Part shown: one piece after another, positions 51,967-60,315 of the stretch | Layout: every line of letters starts with the position of its first letter | How positions within the stretch are numbered: the stretch's first letter is position 1 | NCBI RefSeq assembly: GCF_003719335.1 | Contig: NZ_RIAS01000018.1 | Span: forward strand, 62,001-126,000 | Direction of reading: 5' to 3' | Length of the DNA stretch: 64,000 nt | Source of the DNA: Paenibacillus amylolyticus | GTDB taxonomy: Bacteria > Bacillota > Bacilli > Paenibacillales > Paenibacillaceae | The notes under the pieces: model-generated | Seen by the model: only the letters and a program-made list of their open reading frames with translations | Told to the model about the DNA's origin: nothing | The model's database searches: none | Made by a program: the position numbers and the translations under genes

Positions 51967-52428
51967 TCACGATTCGCCCTTTCTAGTAAGCAACTGTTCA
52001 AGCGATTCTCTCGTCTTTGGATGCAAAATAATATCTTCCGAGTTCATCATACGTTCTGCCAGATTGGAATCTTTGACTCTACGACCCCATTTTCTCGTAA
52101 AAGTTCTCCAGTCACATACCATCTCTATAATATATTTTTGCGGCATAGGCAGAGCTTCTTTTGTATTTCTGTTCACGATCCAATACTCCCAATGATGTTT
52201 ATTATGATTCTGATGATGAAGCCATGCCTTCTTCCACCTTAGTTCTGTGACTTCATCTTTACGGTCCGAATAGAACTTGATTGCATAAGGGAAAAATTCG
52301 TGAGGACAAAATTTCGTTAAATCATGAAATATCCCTTGTAAATATAACCCTTCATGCCAGCACTCAATGAAAACGTTCAACTTATGTTCAGTTACATATA
52401 AGAAATACCTCCAATAGGCAGAAAGCAT
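51967..52428 (-). CDS. DUF5662-family protein
   Basis: This 153-residue protein has a His/Asp-rich signature: YVTEHKLNVFIECWHEGLYL, then FHDLTKFCPHEFFPYAIKFY, and HHQNHNKHHWEYWI. This matches the phage- and bacterium-distributed DUF5662 group, which resembles an HD-type metal site. I chose the third-codon ATG at 52428, which is correctly spaced from GGGGGG. The stop lies 37 bases before the DinB start. No activity is established. Confidence 0.72.
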   Translation of the reverse strand: MLSAYWRYFLYVTEHKLNVFIECWHEGLYLQGIFHDLTKFCPHEFFPYAIKFYSDRKDEVTELRWKKAWLHHQNHNKHHWEYWIVNRNTKEALPMPQKYIIEMVCDWRTFTRKWGRRVKDSNLAERMMNSEDIILHPKTRESLEQLLTRKGES

Positions 52429-52460
52429 GGTCATCCCCCCAGCTGGCTATTCCCCGCCCT

Positions 52461-52973
52461 CTACAATGGTTTAGCATGATTGAAACGATGTATTCCGAAT
52501 TGTTGGAAGTCTGACTGTAACACAGCATCTCTCAGAGGATATAGATTTGTCGTGAATCGCAACTCAACCCCTCTGGCCAAAAGCCTCTCTAGCAGATGAT
52601 CTATTTTCTCTATGTAACTTGGTGTAACCACCTGATCAGAAATATAGTACCCTGCGGTTTCATCAAAAAGTTTAAACGACGCTGCATCCAGATGATACCG
52701 ATACAACGTTTGTTGCATGATCCTGGAGTACCACTCGTTCTCAACCGTTACAATGAGGTCTGCATTTGAGTGTTTAAAAAACAACTCATGATGCTCATCA
52801 CTAATGTCGTTCGTTCTTCGAATAACAATGCGAGGACAATCTCTCGGAAAGTAATAACTGAATTCATGTTGCTCATCAATCGCCCAGACAACCGCCGGAA
52901 ACTCAGGCCGATTCTGCTTCGCTCTTGGTATAAAGATATGAATATCAGATTCTTCACTGAAATGATATAGCAT
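52461..52973 (-). CDS. DUF6886-family protein
   Basis: This is a 170-residue soluble protein starting MLYHFSEESDIHIFIPRAKQ, followed by PAVVWAIDEQHEFSYYFPRD with CPRI, RFxxxxEWYSRIM-like ENEWYSRIMQQTLYRYHLDA and a hydrophobic core near the end. The opening matches a family whose members begin LYHFSEE and contain VWAIDE and FPRDCPR, which I recall as DUF6886. AGAGGTG lies six bases before the ATG at 52973. Function unknown. Confidence 0.7.
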   Translation of the reverse strand: MLYHFSEESDIHIFIPRAKQNRPEFPAVVWAIDEQHEFSYYFPRDCPRIVIRRTNDISDEHHELFFKHSNADLIVTVENEWYSRIMQQTLYRYHLDAASFKLFDETAGYYISDQVVTPSYIEKIDHLLERLLARGVELRFTTNLYPLRDAVLQSDFQQFGIHRFNHAKPL

Positions 52974-52996
52974 TTGATACACCTCTGTTCGTGAAG

Positions 52997-53530
52997 TTAA
53001 GTCTCAAGCAGTGTGTTCAATCCTTTTCTAATCCCATACGTTAAAATGTCGTTCGCTAACAAGCTCTTAATCAGATCCTGATTCACATACTCATTGCTTG
53101 TTTGCAAATAATCTAAAATCAAATCCGCTTTCTCATGTCTACCCATCATCTGATAAGCAACGTACCACACTTCAGGACTTGAAACATGCATTCCGTGCCA
53201 TTTTACATTTCGAATAGGCGATATAGGTAACTCCAGTCGTCTTCCATCTACATCAAAAGCAAATCCGCCAATGACATCCACATTTAACGGCCCAATTTCC
53301 ATTCTATATTTACTTGCAAAAGTTTTGTCGCCGCTTTCCTTCTCGATCCACTCATATCCAGCAATCGCTTCTATAAATTTGAATTTTGAGCAATCGACCA
53401 TCAGATCCCAATCGTTCACGGAATCAACCAAGCCAAGAAAACACAACATCGCACTTCCACCCAGTGAATATGCAATATGATTCGCTTCTAAACGTTTGAC
53501 TAACGGTAAAATCTCTTGAGGATTCATCAT
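52997..53530 (-). CDS. Nucleotidyltransferase-fold protein
   Basis: This 177-residue protein contains AYSLGGSAMLCFLGLVDSVN immediately followed by DWDLMVD, the G-S...D-x-D signature of the minimal nucleotidyltransferase fold, and a third acidic strand IGPLNVDVIGGFAFDVD. The rest is helical. The acidic triad (D-x-D and the Asp of NVDVI) appears intact. AGGAG lies about ten bases before the ATG at 53530. It may nucleotidylate a small molecule or protein, or act as an antitoxin-type protein; the neighbours give no clue. Confidence 0.7.
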   Translation of the reverse strand: MMNPQEILPLVKRLEANHIAYSLGGSAMLCFLGLVDSVNDWDLMVDCSKFKFIEAIAGYEWIEKESGDKTFASKYRMEIGPLNVDVIGGFAFDVDGRRLELPISPIRNVKWHGMHVSSPEVWYVAYQMMGRHEKADLILDYLQTSNEYVNQDLIKSLLANDILTYGIRKGLNTLLET

Positions 53531-53585
53531 TATGTGTCCCACTCCTAACGCTCATTTTATATCAATCATTCGTATCTAAATTACA

Positions 53586-54173
53586 TTAATATAAAATCTC
53601 AATCTGGTTGTATACGTTCAGCGGCTCCTGATCAATCAACACATTCGGGTCTTTCTGCTCGGTAAGTAACATATTCAATATATTTAACTCGTAGTACCAT
53701 TCTCCGGTATCCTGATAGATATGCCTTCCGTTGTACAACACTCTTCCATATTCGTTCGAAGTCAATCCAAATGCTCGCTCTATTAAAGGGCGATATCGTT
53801 TGTCATATCGGACAGGTTTTCCACATTCTGGGGAGTAAGTGAAGGTTACATCATATCCGGTAGTATCGAATTCCTTATTATCAATCACAATACATCCCAA
53901 TTTGCAATTTTTTGCAGTAGGTTTCAGAATAACGCTCTTATCTTGAATCTTCTCAAAACCTCTCTTGTTCTGCAAAATGACCAGCCTGTGGTAAGGCAGA
54001 CCATAGGATGTGTCGTAACTGAACAGTGTATCCGGTAAACGGAAGGCTTTCTCCATATCATTTCGTGCAGTCGTAAAAGGGGCTCCTCTTACTTCCTTTT
54101 CCCATCGCAACGTAATATATTGAAGAAGCAATCTTTCTTTTTTCGAGCGCTCTTTATGTTTGGCAATTTGCAT
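53586..54173 (-). CDS. Hypothetical protein, unknown family
   Basis: This 195-residue soluble protein has a basic helical N-terminus (MQIAKHKERSKKERLLLQYI) and a beta-rich middle with SYDTSYGLPYHRLVILQNKR and KPTAKNCKLGCIVIDNKEF. The C-terminus is aromatic-rich, with GRVLYNGRHIYQDTGEWYYE. The two Cys of NCKLGC could bind metal or form a disulphide. GAGAGGG lies before the ATG. The stop is 55 bases before the nucleotidyltransferase start. I recognise no family. Confidence 0.6.
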   Translation of the reverse strand: MQIAKHKERSKKERLLLQYITLRWEKEVRGAPFTTARNDMEKAFRLPDTLFSYDTSYGLPYHRLVILQNKRGFEKIQDKSVILKPTAKNCKLGCIVIDNKEFDTTGYDVTFTYSPECGKPVRYDKRYRPLIERAFGLTSNEYGRVLYNGRHIYQDTGEWYYELNILNMLLTEQKDPNVLIDQEPLNVYNQIEILY

Positions 54174-54204
54174 TTCTGTTCGCCCTCTCTGCTTGTCGTA
54201 CTGA

Positions 54205-54249
54205 AATAGTCAAGAAGCTGGAACATCGTACTTTAGACGTCCCAGCTTC
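54205..54249 (-). terminator. Terminator of the phosphotransferase-like gene
   Basis: GAAGCTGGG and TTCCAGCTTC pair over about 8-9 bp on the minus strand. TTGACTATTT follows, which is only moderately U-rich. Confidence 0.5.
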
Positions 54250-54284
54250 ATTTCTTATCTCTTCGTTTCATACTATAGAAGATA

Positions 54285-54803
54285 CTATTCACTTTTAAAT
54301 AACTTGTTTATAATCATCTCGGCACATTCTTCAGGCGTACGCAGACTTGTATCTACCGAGTATGTGTACTGAATGTCGGACGCCATCATACGATGTTGCT
54401 CTTCAGACTGGTCTTCTCTGCGGTCTCCCCGCTCAATGTTACGCTGACGACAGATATCAAGGGGACAGTATAGCTCCACCATCTCCAGCGGGTATCCTTC
54501 GAAAATTATTTTCACTTGTTCATAATGCGGTGCAAGCTCCGGTCTCTCCACCAAGATCCCATCGATCAGCACATGCTTGCCATGGTCTGAGAATACCTTA
54601 GCCGTGTGATACATCATGATGATGGCTTCACTTAGGTACTTCCAATAATCAGTCTGCAGATGTTTATCACCGATCGTATTTTCAAATAAATCATTCGCCA
54701 CTACGTAGAAAAACGGATCATCGTAAGATTGCATCGCCTCGACTATAGACGTTTTCCCCGAACTCGTTACACCATTCAAAAATATAATTCTGCCTCTATC
54801 CAT
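54285..54803 (-). CDS. Chloramphenicol-phosphotransferase-like P-loop kinase
   Basis: This 172-residue nucleoside-monophosphate-kinase-fold protein has the Walker A GVTSSGKTSIV (residues 11-21), a lid region and the phrase HVLIDGILVERPELAPHYEQ typical of the CPT family (chloramphenicol 3-O-phosphotransferase). CRQRNIERGDRREDQSE carries the arginines that hold phosphate. CPT-type enzymes phosphorylate chloramphenicol in Streptomyces, but many members in Firmicutes act on other alcohols. AAAGGA lies before the ATG. The gene is monocistronic. Confidence 0.82.
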   Translation of the reverse strand: MDRGRIIFLNGVTSSGKTSIVEAMQSYDDPFFYVVANDLFENTIGDKHLQTDYWKYLSEAIIMMYHTAKVFSDHGKHVLIDGILVERPELAPHYEQVKIIFEGYPLEMVELYCPLDICRQRNIERGDRREDQSEEQHRMMASDIQYTYSVDTSLRTPEECAEMIINKLFKSE

Positions 54804-54907
54804 TATGATATCTTCCTTTGCTAAAGTATGAATTTATAAATATTTTACAGCTTCTACTAAAACTCATTCCAACGATCATTCATTCAAGCGAGACCGTTCA
54901 CAACACT

Positions 54908-55609
54908 TTACACATGCTCTACCAAGTAAGTCCCATTCTGATAAACTAAACAATTAAGCTGCATTCCAAAGGCACATCCACCATCAATGCCGATCTTGTC
55001 TTCAGCAAACCAAACAGCTGCTGATCCATGAATGTCTATTGTTTTTGTGTGTCCGAAGATAACTTTTTTGTGTAGATCTTCGAATGCATTATGGATAAAT
55101 TTATCTTTAATGTACATAAAATCATACTCCGGTTGTTGCTTCCATTCACTGTAATCTGGATTCAATCCAGCATGAACATAAATATGGTTTTCATCCTCAT
55201 AGAATAAAGGTAGGTTGCTCAAGAAATTAATATGACGACTATAATTCAACTTTATAATTTTCCTTGCCGTTTCTAAGTCTTCACTTGAATCTTGATCGTT
55301 CAGTCGACAGTAACTTTCAAGCGTTTGAAGTCCTCCATGTTCCATAAACTTTGATTGAATAGAGGAGGTCCCCTCATATATGAGATCAGCAAATCTTTGG
55401 TCATGATTTCCTCTTAATGCGATGGCGTGATGTTCTTGTACTAATTCCATGACCTTATCAACGACTTCTCTACTATTAGCACCTCGATCTACGTAATCTC
55501 CCAGCAGGATCAACTGATCATATTTTGAATTGTAGTCTACGTTAAGTAACAATTGATTAAACTCATCAATACAACCATGAATATCACTAATCATGAGAGT
55601 TCGATTCAT
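54908..55609 (-). CDS. Metallophosphoesterase (serine/threonine-phosphatase or ApaH-like)
   Basis: This 233-residue enzyme has all five metallophosphatase motifs: DIHGC (residues about 8-12), GDYVDRGANS, GNHDQRF, HAGLNPDYSEW and GHTKT. The metal-binding Asp, His and Asn residues are intact. The small size and the D-I-H-G-C start fit the PrpE/PP2A-like bacterial family and symmetrical Ap4A hydrolases. Translation starts at the ATG at 55609 after GGAGGAGG. It overlaps the decayed methyltransferase in an ATGA fashion, so the two were once coupled. Confidence 0.88.
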   Translation of the reverse strand: MNRTLMISDIHGCIDEFNQLLLNVDYNSKYDQLILLGDYVDRGANSREVVDKVMELVQEHHAIALRGNHDQRFADLIYEGTSSIQSKFMEHGGLQTLESYCRLNDQDSSEDLETARKIIKLNYSRHINFLSNLPLFYEDENHIYVHAGLNPDYSEWKQQPEYDFMYIKDKFIHNAFEDLHKKVIFGHTKTIDIHGSAAVWFAEDKIGIDGGCAFGMQLNCLVYQNGTYLVEHV

Positions 55610-56203
55610 ACACCCTCCTCCTTTTTGATTTTCATGCAATAAAAACTGACATTTGAAAATCGATTATATTCTCCTATATGTATTAACTCAAACTTCAATT
55701 CAGGCAATAGTTCGAATAGATTTTCTTTTTTGTGGTATCTATCAGAATCCATATACATGAATTGAGCATTCGGTTTTAACACCTCTGATATTTTCTGCAA
55801 ACCTTTCCGGTATGCGCCTGTCTCTTGAAGAGCAGAACCAATCATGGTGACCAGATCATAATGATCCTGAGGTAATTCACATGTTAAAAAGTCTTCACAT
55901 ATAACAGCAGAGGCATTAGGATGGCCTTCCTTTGTTTGTCGGTATTTGAATATGTCACATATATCCTTGTTAATATCAATACTTGTTAAACAACCCGCAC
56001 CATTCAACAAGTAACCGATATAATCATCCCAATACTCCAATGCCAACGTTAAGCGCATTCATGCCACTGAACACGTCAAAGTATTTTGCTAAAAAATCTC
56101 TGGTCTCCAATTCCAAATACAAACTTGCAGGCGAGAGATTCCACTGATATGCTTCCGTCTCCTTCATACGTAAATAAAAATCCAAGAGACTTCGATCTTC
56201 CAT
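55606..56203 (-). pseudogene. Frameshifted class I methyltransferase
   Basis: Two overlapping frames together encode a SAM methyltransferase of about 198 residues. The N-terminal frame runs to NALNVGIGVLG and stops. The second frame continues EYWDDYIGYLLNGAGCLTSI, then VICEDFLTCELPQDHYDLVT (motif II) and VLKPNAQFMYMDSDRYHKKE. The expected motif I, NVGIGxGEWDDYxGY, is broken at GGAGTATTGGGATGA near 56035-56045. The length is 3n+1, consistent with a one-base change. A genuine mutation and a sequencing error cannot be told apart here. The start ATG at 56203 has AGGTGG upstream. Confidence 0.7.
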
Positions 56204-56259
56204 TCCGATCACCCACCTGAAAATTAGTATAATTAACTTCAGCGTACGATTACCTGATA

Positions 56260-56559
56260 TTATTTATATTTATCCTCAAACTCTTTGTTTCTCTTTTTCA
56301 TTTCGGTAATCGAATGTTGAAAGAAAGCGATGTGACGAATGAAGTAAATTGCTCCCACCAGGATGCAGATTCCTCCCACCCAGTAGTTCAGATCCAAATT
56401 CATCTCATAGTTAATCGGGCTGTAACTTCCTGCTCCTGCGGACTGAAACGCGGCATATCCCAATTTTGGTATGACCTGTTCAATCGTTTTAGTAAGTATG
56501 ACTATACTGATTCCTACAATAATTATAATGAACGAAAATATTTGGGGGAGTTGCTTCAA
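56260..56559 (-). CDS. Small two-helix membrane protein, function unknown
   Basis: This 99-residue protein has helices IFSFIIIIVGISIVILT (residues 7-23) and YWVGGICILVGAIYFI (about 59-74), with a polar 35-residue loop between. A charged C-terminal tail is rich in Lys, Glu and Arg (TEMKKRNKEFEDKYK). Translation starts with a TTG after AAAGGAG. It follows a decayed kinase gene by 57 bases. No family recognised. Confidence 0.62.
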   Translation of the reverse strand: MKQLPQIFSFIIIIVGISIVILTKTIEQVIPKLGYAAFQSAGAGSYSPINYEMNLDLNYWVGGICILVGAIYFIRHIAFFQHSITEMKKRNKEFEDKYK

Positions 56560-56616
56560 CTTAGGTAATCTCCTTTCCAGATAAATCTCGGATTGTTTCG
56601 TAACTCTTCAACGATT

Positions 56617-56941
56617 TCAGACACTTATTCTCGGCTGTAAGTGTTGCGTATAGAGTTTATTTTGTTCTTTTAAATCTGAGCACGCTTCAAATTCCTCCAA
56701 CAAAACCAAACTGCGCTCACCCATCTGTGCATCCGTGGGTCTCCATTGATCCCTGGCTATCAGGGTGGGTCGATCTACCAACTTTACATAACCATGGTTC
56801 ACCTCGTCCATTCACTGGAATATGACTGATTGCGTCTCCCGAAATGTATGCACTTTTACTTAAAGCCTGAACAAGCTGTTGCGATGTTGTCGATTTTCCT
56901 ACCCCAGCCGGCCCCGAGATCACATATACTGTTCGGCTCAT
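56617..56941 (-). pseudogene. Internally deleted P-loop kinase
   Basis: The first frame encodes VYVISGPAGVGKSTTSQQLV (Walker A) and SAYISGDAISHIPVNGRGE, the start of an AAA/kinase protein of about 170 residues. A second frame overlaps it and encodes LVDRPTLIARDQWRPTDAQM and GERSLVLLEEFEACSDLKEQ, the C-terminal third of the same family. The middle third, normally holding Walker B, is missing and the frames are offset by one. The start at 56941 would be read as a truncated 74-residue peptide. Confidence 0.65.
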
Positions 56942-56955
56942 GTTGTGCTCACCTT

Positions 56956-57396
56956 CTATTTATACATCTGGATATACCACATATGGAATCCTAATTCTTC
57001 GTAAAATGACGCCGTATCTTTCCATCTTCGATTGGATGATCCAACCAAAGCCCTCTCAATCTGGTGCTCACTTGCTTTATCGATTAAACACTTAATGAGT
57101 TCTTTGCCGATTCCTTTACTCCGATGTTCAGGATGGATATACACCTCATGAATTTCCAAATAACTATCAGCAATGACCGGCTCTGCGTTTCCGCACCTAA
57201 TCTCTCCAAAGGCATAACCCATAACCACACCCCGCAACTCCACAATATAAAAGTAATCATTCATCTTCTTTTCTAATTTTTCTGGGGTCCAGGCTACATT
57301 CTCATAGCCTACTGTAATGTCTTCCTTTTGCCAGAGCATTGAGAGTTCAATAATGTGCGTAAGATCTTTCTTTTGCCCCTTTCGGTAATGGTACAT
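56956..57396 (-). CDS. GNAT-family N-acetyltransferase
   Basis: This 146-residue GNAT reads MYHYRKGQKKDLTHIIELSM at the start, GVVMGYAFGEIRCGNAEPVI, and then LEIHEVYIHPEHRSKGIGKE with the R-S-K-G-I-G acetyl-CoA loop, followed by ERALVGSSNRRWKDTASFYE. It belongs to the aminoglycoside-6'-acetyltransferase-like general class. AGGAGAG lies before the ATG at 57396. It is 24 bases downstream of the DinB fusion gene, and probably cotranscribed. Acceptor unknown. Confidence 0.83.
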   Translation of the reverse strand: MYHYRKGQKKDLTHIIELSMLWQKEDITVGYENVAWTPEKLEKKMNDYFYIVELRGVVMGYAFGEIRCGNAEPVIADSYLEIHEVYIHPEHRSKGIGKELIKCLIDKASEHQIERALVGSSNRRWKDTASFYEELGFHMWYIQMYK

Positions 57397-57420
57397 ATGC
57401 AACTCTCCTATCAAACACAG

Positions 57421-58491
57421 TCAAGTTCTACAAAAGATAATACGGTCGTGAGGGTTCCACACATGCAGATCATCCGCAATGTAACCTCGTAACCACAACT
57501 CGTCTTCTATATTTCTGAGATAAAAGCCTTTTGGAAAATGATCATCCTCATGAAGAGGTTCAGAGGCTATTGTGAGTGAACCCGATGGTGCTTGGTTTCC
57601 TTTTTCAGGGCTTGATGTGCATGTCTCAGGTTGATCCAAATGCTGAATTCTAAGAAAGGGACCCAAATCAACCGGACATAATTGTAAACCGAGAGTATCT
57701 GCCATTTGAAAGAGTTGCAAGGTTGTAGCCCCATCCGAAAACCCTAGATTTCTAACTGATAACTCGACCGTCTCTAGGCGCCTCTTGGTAGGAGAAATGA
57801 CAAATTTCTCATCATCAAACAGTTTATTTCCGTATTCATTCATTCGAATTGAACACTGCTGTAATTTATGTTTAAGCTGCGGTTTGCTTACTCCTCCAAC
57901 TTCGACGACTCTTATTTCCATGGGACAATGAGGGTAAATTCCTTCTTGGTTAAGCACTCCTATTTCTGTGACACTTTTCAGAGATTTAATCTGAGCAACA
58001 TGATGCTGTCCATGCCAGACCAATCGTTGAATGGCGACATCCAGCGAAATGGTACCTAATACCTCTGTTCGCAGTTTCCGATTGAATTGCTCCGATTGTA
58101 AGCCGCGTAGCAGCGTGAGAAATCGTTTGTGCAGTATTTCAAGCAACTGTATGGAATCTTCCAATGGCAAATCTTTATACTCCTGTAACGATGCCCACAA
58201 ATCCTCGCGATACGAGCTTGCGAGCGGTTCCTCTTCAGTTAATGCTCTTTTGAATCTTATGTACGCGTTCATATCATTGTCTGCAAGATGGTGTACAATC
58301 TGTGTGATCGTCCATCCACCTCTACGATAAGGAGTACGAAGCTCCTCATCCTTAAGATCTTGTACACTCTCTCTCAAGGTCTTCGCAATCTCGGGAATTT
58401 GATCCAATATGTGTTTACGATCCTCATCAGTAAATTCAAAATGGGGCTCAAAGCGTCCGATCGGAAAACGAATCTTTTCATCTAAATTCAT
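57421..58491 (-). CDS. BstA-like DinB protein fused to an uncharacterised C-terminal domain
   Basis: This 356-residue protein starts with a DinB-type bundle closest to the YfiT/BstA bacillithiol transferases: PIGRFEPHFEFTDEDRKHIL, GGWTITQIVHHLADNDMNAY, IRFKRALTEEEP and LVWHGQHHVAQIKSLK, with the metal-binding His residues intact. After about residue 185 a second domain of about 170 residues begins. It has ETVELSVRNLGFSDGATTLQ, LFQMADTLGLQLCPVDLGPF, FYLRNIEDELWLRGY, and DLHVWNPHDRIIF. I have seen similar stand-alone sequences without a known function. The fusion suggests the second domain modifies or binds what the DinB part acts on. The ATG at 58491 is supported by GGAG upstream. Confidence 0.82.
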   Translation of the reverse strand: MNLDEKIRFPIGRFEPHFEFTDEDRKHILDQIPEIAKTLRESVQDLKDEELRTPYRRGGWTITQIVHHLADNDMNAYIRFKRALTEEEPLASSYREDLWASLQEYKDLPLEDSIQLLEILHKRFLTLLRGLQSEQFNRKLRTEVLGTISLDVAIQRLVWHGQHHVAQIKSLKSVTEIGVLNQEGIYPHCPMEIRVVEVGGVSKPQLKHKLQQCSIRMNEYGNKLFDDEKFVISPTKRRLETVELSVRNLGFSDGATTLQLFQMADTLGLQLCPVDLGPFLRIQHLDQPETCTSSPEKGNQAPSGSLTIASEPLHEDDHFPKGFYLRNIEDELWLRGYIADDLHVWNPHDRIIFCRT

Positions 58492-58570
58492 CTTAAGCAC
58501 CGCTCCATTCGTCTACTACAGGATCAAATCATATCCAATATAACCCACAATGTTCCATTTGCGAAGTGAA

Positions 58571-58610
58571 AAATAAAAAAAGAAGCAGCCTTGTTCTAAC
58601 GGCTAGCTTC
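58571..58610 (-). terminator. Terminator of the small hypothetical gene at 58636
   Basis: GAAGCTAGCC and GGCTGCTTC pair on the minus strand (with a small bulge), followed by seven T residues. Confidence 0.8.
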
Positions 58611-58635
58611 AATGACTTCGTTTTATATAGTAAAA

Positions 58636-58923
58636 TCAGGCATAGTACCCTCCTTCTTTTAGATACGTGTCCGTTTTTACGTAATGTTTATAGATCTTAC
58701 TGAATGCCCGGTTTGCTTTGTGTTGATGTTCTCCATCACTTAAACACGGCTTGGTTACCCTAACAACTTCTTTTATATCTGTATCCATGCTCATTTCACC
58801 TGAGAGCAGGCGTCCTAAATTCAATTCAAACCGCCCTTCTAATTTCTCAGAGCAGTCTCCGTAAGCATATATTGCAATATCGTCATTGATACAAATCAAT
58901 TTAAAATCGATACAAAATGCCAT
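58636..58923 (-). CDS. Small hypothetical protein
   Basis: This 95-residue soluble protein opens with beta-strands (CIDFKLICINDDIAIYAYGD) and a loop CSEKLEGRFELNLGRLLSGE. A helix near the end reads NRAFSKIYKHYVKTDTYLKE. Cysteine and aromatic content is unusual for its size. GGAGGGG lies before the ATG and a strong terminator follows, supporting a real gene. No family recognised. Small size and isolated position resemble immunity proteins, but nothing in the sequence proves this. Confidence 0.6.
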   Translation of the reverse strand: MAFCIDFKLICINDDIAIYAYGDCSEKLEGRFELNLGRLLSGEMSMDTDIKEVVRVTKPCLSDGEHQHKANRAFSKIYKHYVKTDTYLKEGGYYA

Positions 58924-58939
58924 TCATTCGCCCCTCCGT

Positions 58940-59545
58940 TTACAAATTATACTCCATTTTCATTCTCTCATATAATTTGAAGTCAGGATGTTGGTTTATA
59001 CGCTCTGTAACTAACTCTTTCCATTTATCCTCAATCCACTTAGGGCTCTGATCTTTCAGAACATCCTCGTTAAATTGACTATCGATATACTCTAGATCCT
59101 TTTTGAGAATACCTATGTCATTAACCAGTTTATTCCTGGAATCCAGATCAAGCGAGAACTGATTTGAAGCAATGTCACCCATTAAATCTACTTTTGCATA
59201 TGCATAAAAATCTCTGAAGGTATTATAAATAAGGTAACTTGATGCTTGCCCCTCTTCCTGAAAATCCGAATCTAGAAAGGTAAATGCTTCTTCGCCTACT
59301 TTCAATGACACTATTAAATCTCCTAATGAACGAATGATCTGTTCCTTTGGGGATTTATCCTTTAACGTTTTTATGACAACATCCAGATTATTAATGGATT
59401 CTTTTATTCCAATTTGAAGACCATGATTTAATTTTAGATTGTAATTATGCTGTTGAACTTCCTTATATTCTTTCAATTGAAAGTTATAAAACAAACTTAT
59501 AATCAGACCAACCGTTAATACAATGATTCCAATATTTTTCTTCAT
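58940..59545 (-). CDS. Membrane-anchored coiled-coil-like protein of unknown function
   Basis: This 201-residue protein has an N-terminal signal-anchor helix (IGIIVLTVGLIISLFYNFQL, about residues 5-24) and then a mostly helical extracellular part rich in Lys, Glu and Leu. It includes ESINNLDVVIKTLKDKSPKE and DLEYIDSQFNEDVLKDQSPK. No lipobox is present. AAGGAGAG precedes the ATG. It is 16 bases ahead of the small gene at 58636, probably in one transcript. I do not recognise a family. Confidence 0.6.
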   Translation of the reverse strand: MKKNIGIIVLTVGLIISLFYNFQLKEYKEVQQHNYNLKLNHGLQIGIKESINNLDVVIKTLKDKSPKEQIIRSLGDLIVSLKVGEEAFTFLDSDFQEEGQASSYLIYNTFRDFYAYAKVDLMGDIASNQFSLDLDSRNKLVNDIGILKKDLEYIDSQFNEDVLKDQSPKWIEDKWKELVTERINQHPDFKLYERMKMEYNL

Positions 59546-59684
59546 TTTCTCTCCTTATGACCATGTAAAATTGAATTCGAGTTAAACTGTCACATCTTTT
59601 GTTCTGTACTCTTTTTTTCTCCCTCCTAATCCCAACTGTAATTAATATAACCCAACTTGTTCCATTTCTGAACCCATAAATAAT

Positions 59685-59716
59685 AAAAAGTAGTACAGTG
59701 ATTGACTGGACTACTT
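59685..59716 (-). terminator. Terminator of the small lipoprotein gene
   Basis: AAGTAGTCCAGT and ACTGTACTACTT pair with one mismatch around a 5-base loop, followed by TTTATT on the minus strand. The surrounding 59546-59802 region shows no gene. Confidence 0.7.
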
Positions 59717-59802
59717 CATTCCAAAAGAATCATCGACCCATTGATAACGCTCCCAAGATTACCCTCCGCTCAATTTGGAAATCTAATAGGTTACAATCGC
59801 CA

Positions 59803-60252
59803 CTATTTTTCATTTATTTCATACCAAATTTTATAGCCCTCAATGTTTGATTCTGAATGGTCACTAGCGTTGGATGTTTTGAAATATCTCGCATAATAAG
59901 CATGTTCAATTGTTTTCTTATCCTTGTCCGTATTCATATCCAGATAAATTTTGGATATTTCCAGTCCCCATTTAACGCTGCGAGCAATCTCATTCATGTT
60001 ATCCATTGTTGTAAATCTCTCGATTTCTGTAAGAATTGCTTCCAGTTCTTCTTTACTCGGTTCTTTGCTCATGTCTATTCTGCAAGAGAGATTTGGGCGG
60101 GTAAACGTAAAATGAACTCTTTCAATCGACGGAAAAATTTCCTTCAGCTCTTTTGTTAATTCTTTGGTTGAATCGGTATTGATCTTATGTGTAGTGCTGC
60201 AACCAGTTATAAGTAGAAGGATACCTATCAATATAACAATTAATTTACTCAT
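59803..60252 (-). CDS. Small lipoprotein, function unknown
   Basis: This 149-residue lipoprotein has a short signal (MSKLIVILIGILLLITGC) with the lipobox Leu-Ile-Thr-Gly-Cys and lipidated Cys at residue 18. The mature part is polar and acidic-basic mixed, with KELKEIFPSIERVHFTFTRP in one strand-helix unit and SKEELEAILTEIERFTTMDN in a helix. GGAG lies before the ATG at 60252. It has its own terminator. No family recognised. Confidence 0.62.
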   Translation of the reverse strand: MSKLIVILIGILLLITGCSTTHKINTDSTKELTKELKEIFPSIERVHFTFTRPNLSCRIDMSKEPSKEELEAILTEIERFTTMDNMNEIARSVKWGLEISKIYLDMNTDKDKKTIEHAYYARYFKTSNASDHSESNIEGYKIWYEINEK

Positions 60253-60315
60253 CCTGAACTCCAATTATCGAGTATTTGTATATGTTACTCTGAGCAGCGT
60301 AGCTTCCAGTATCTA

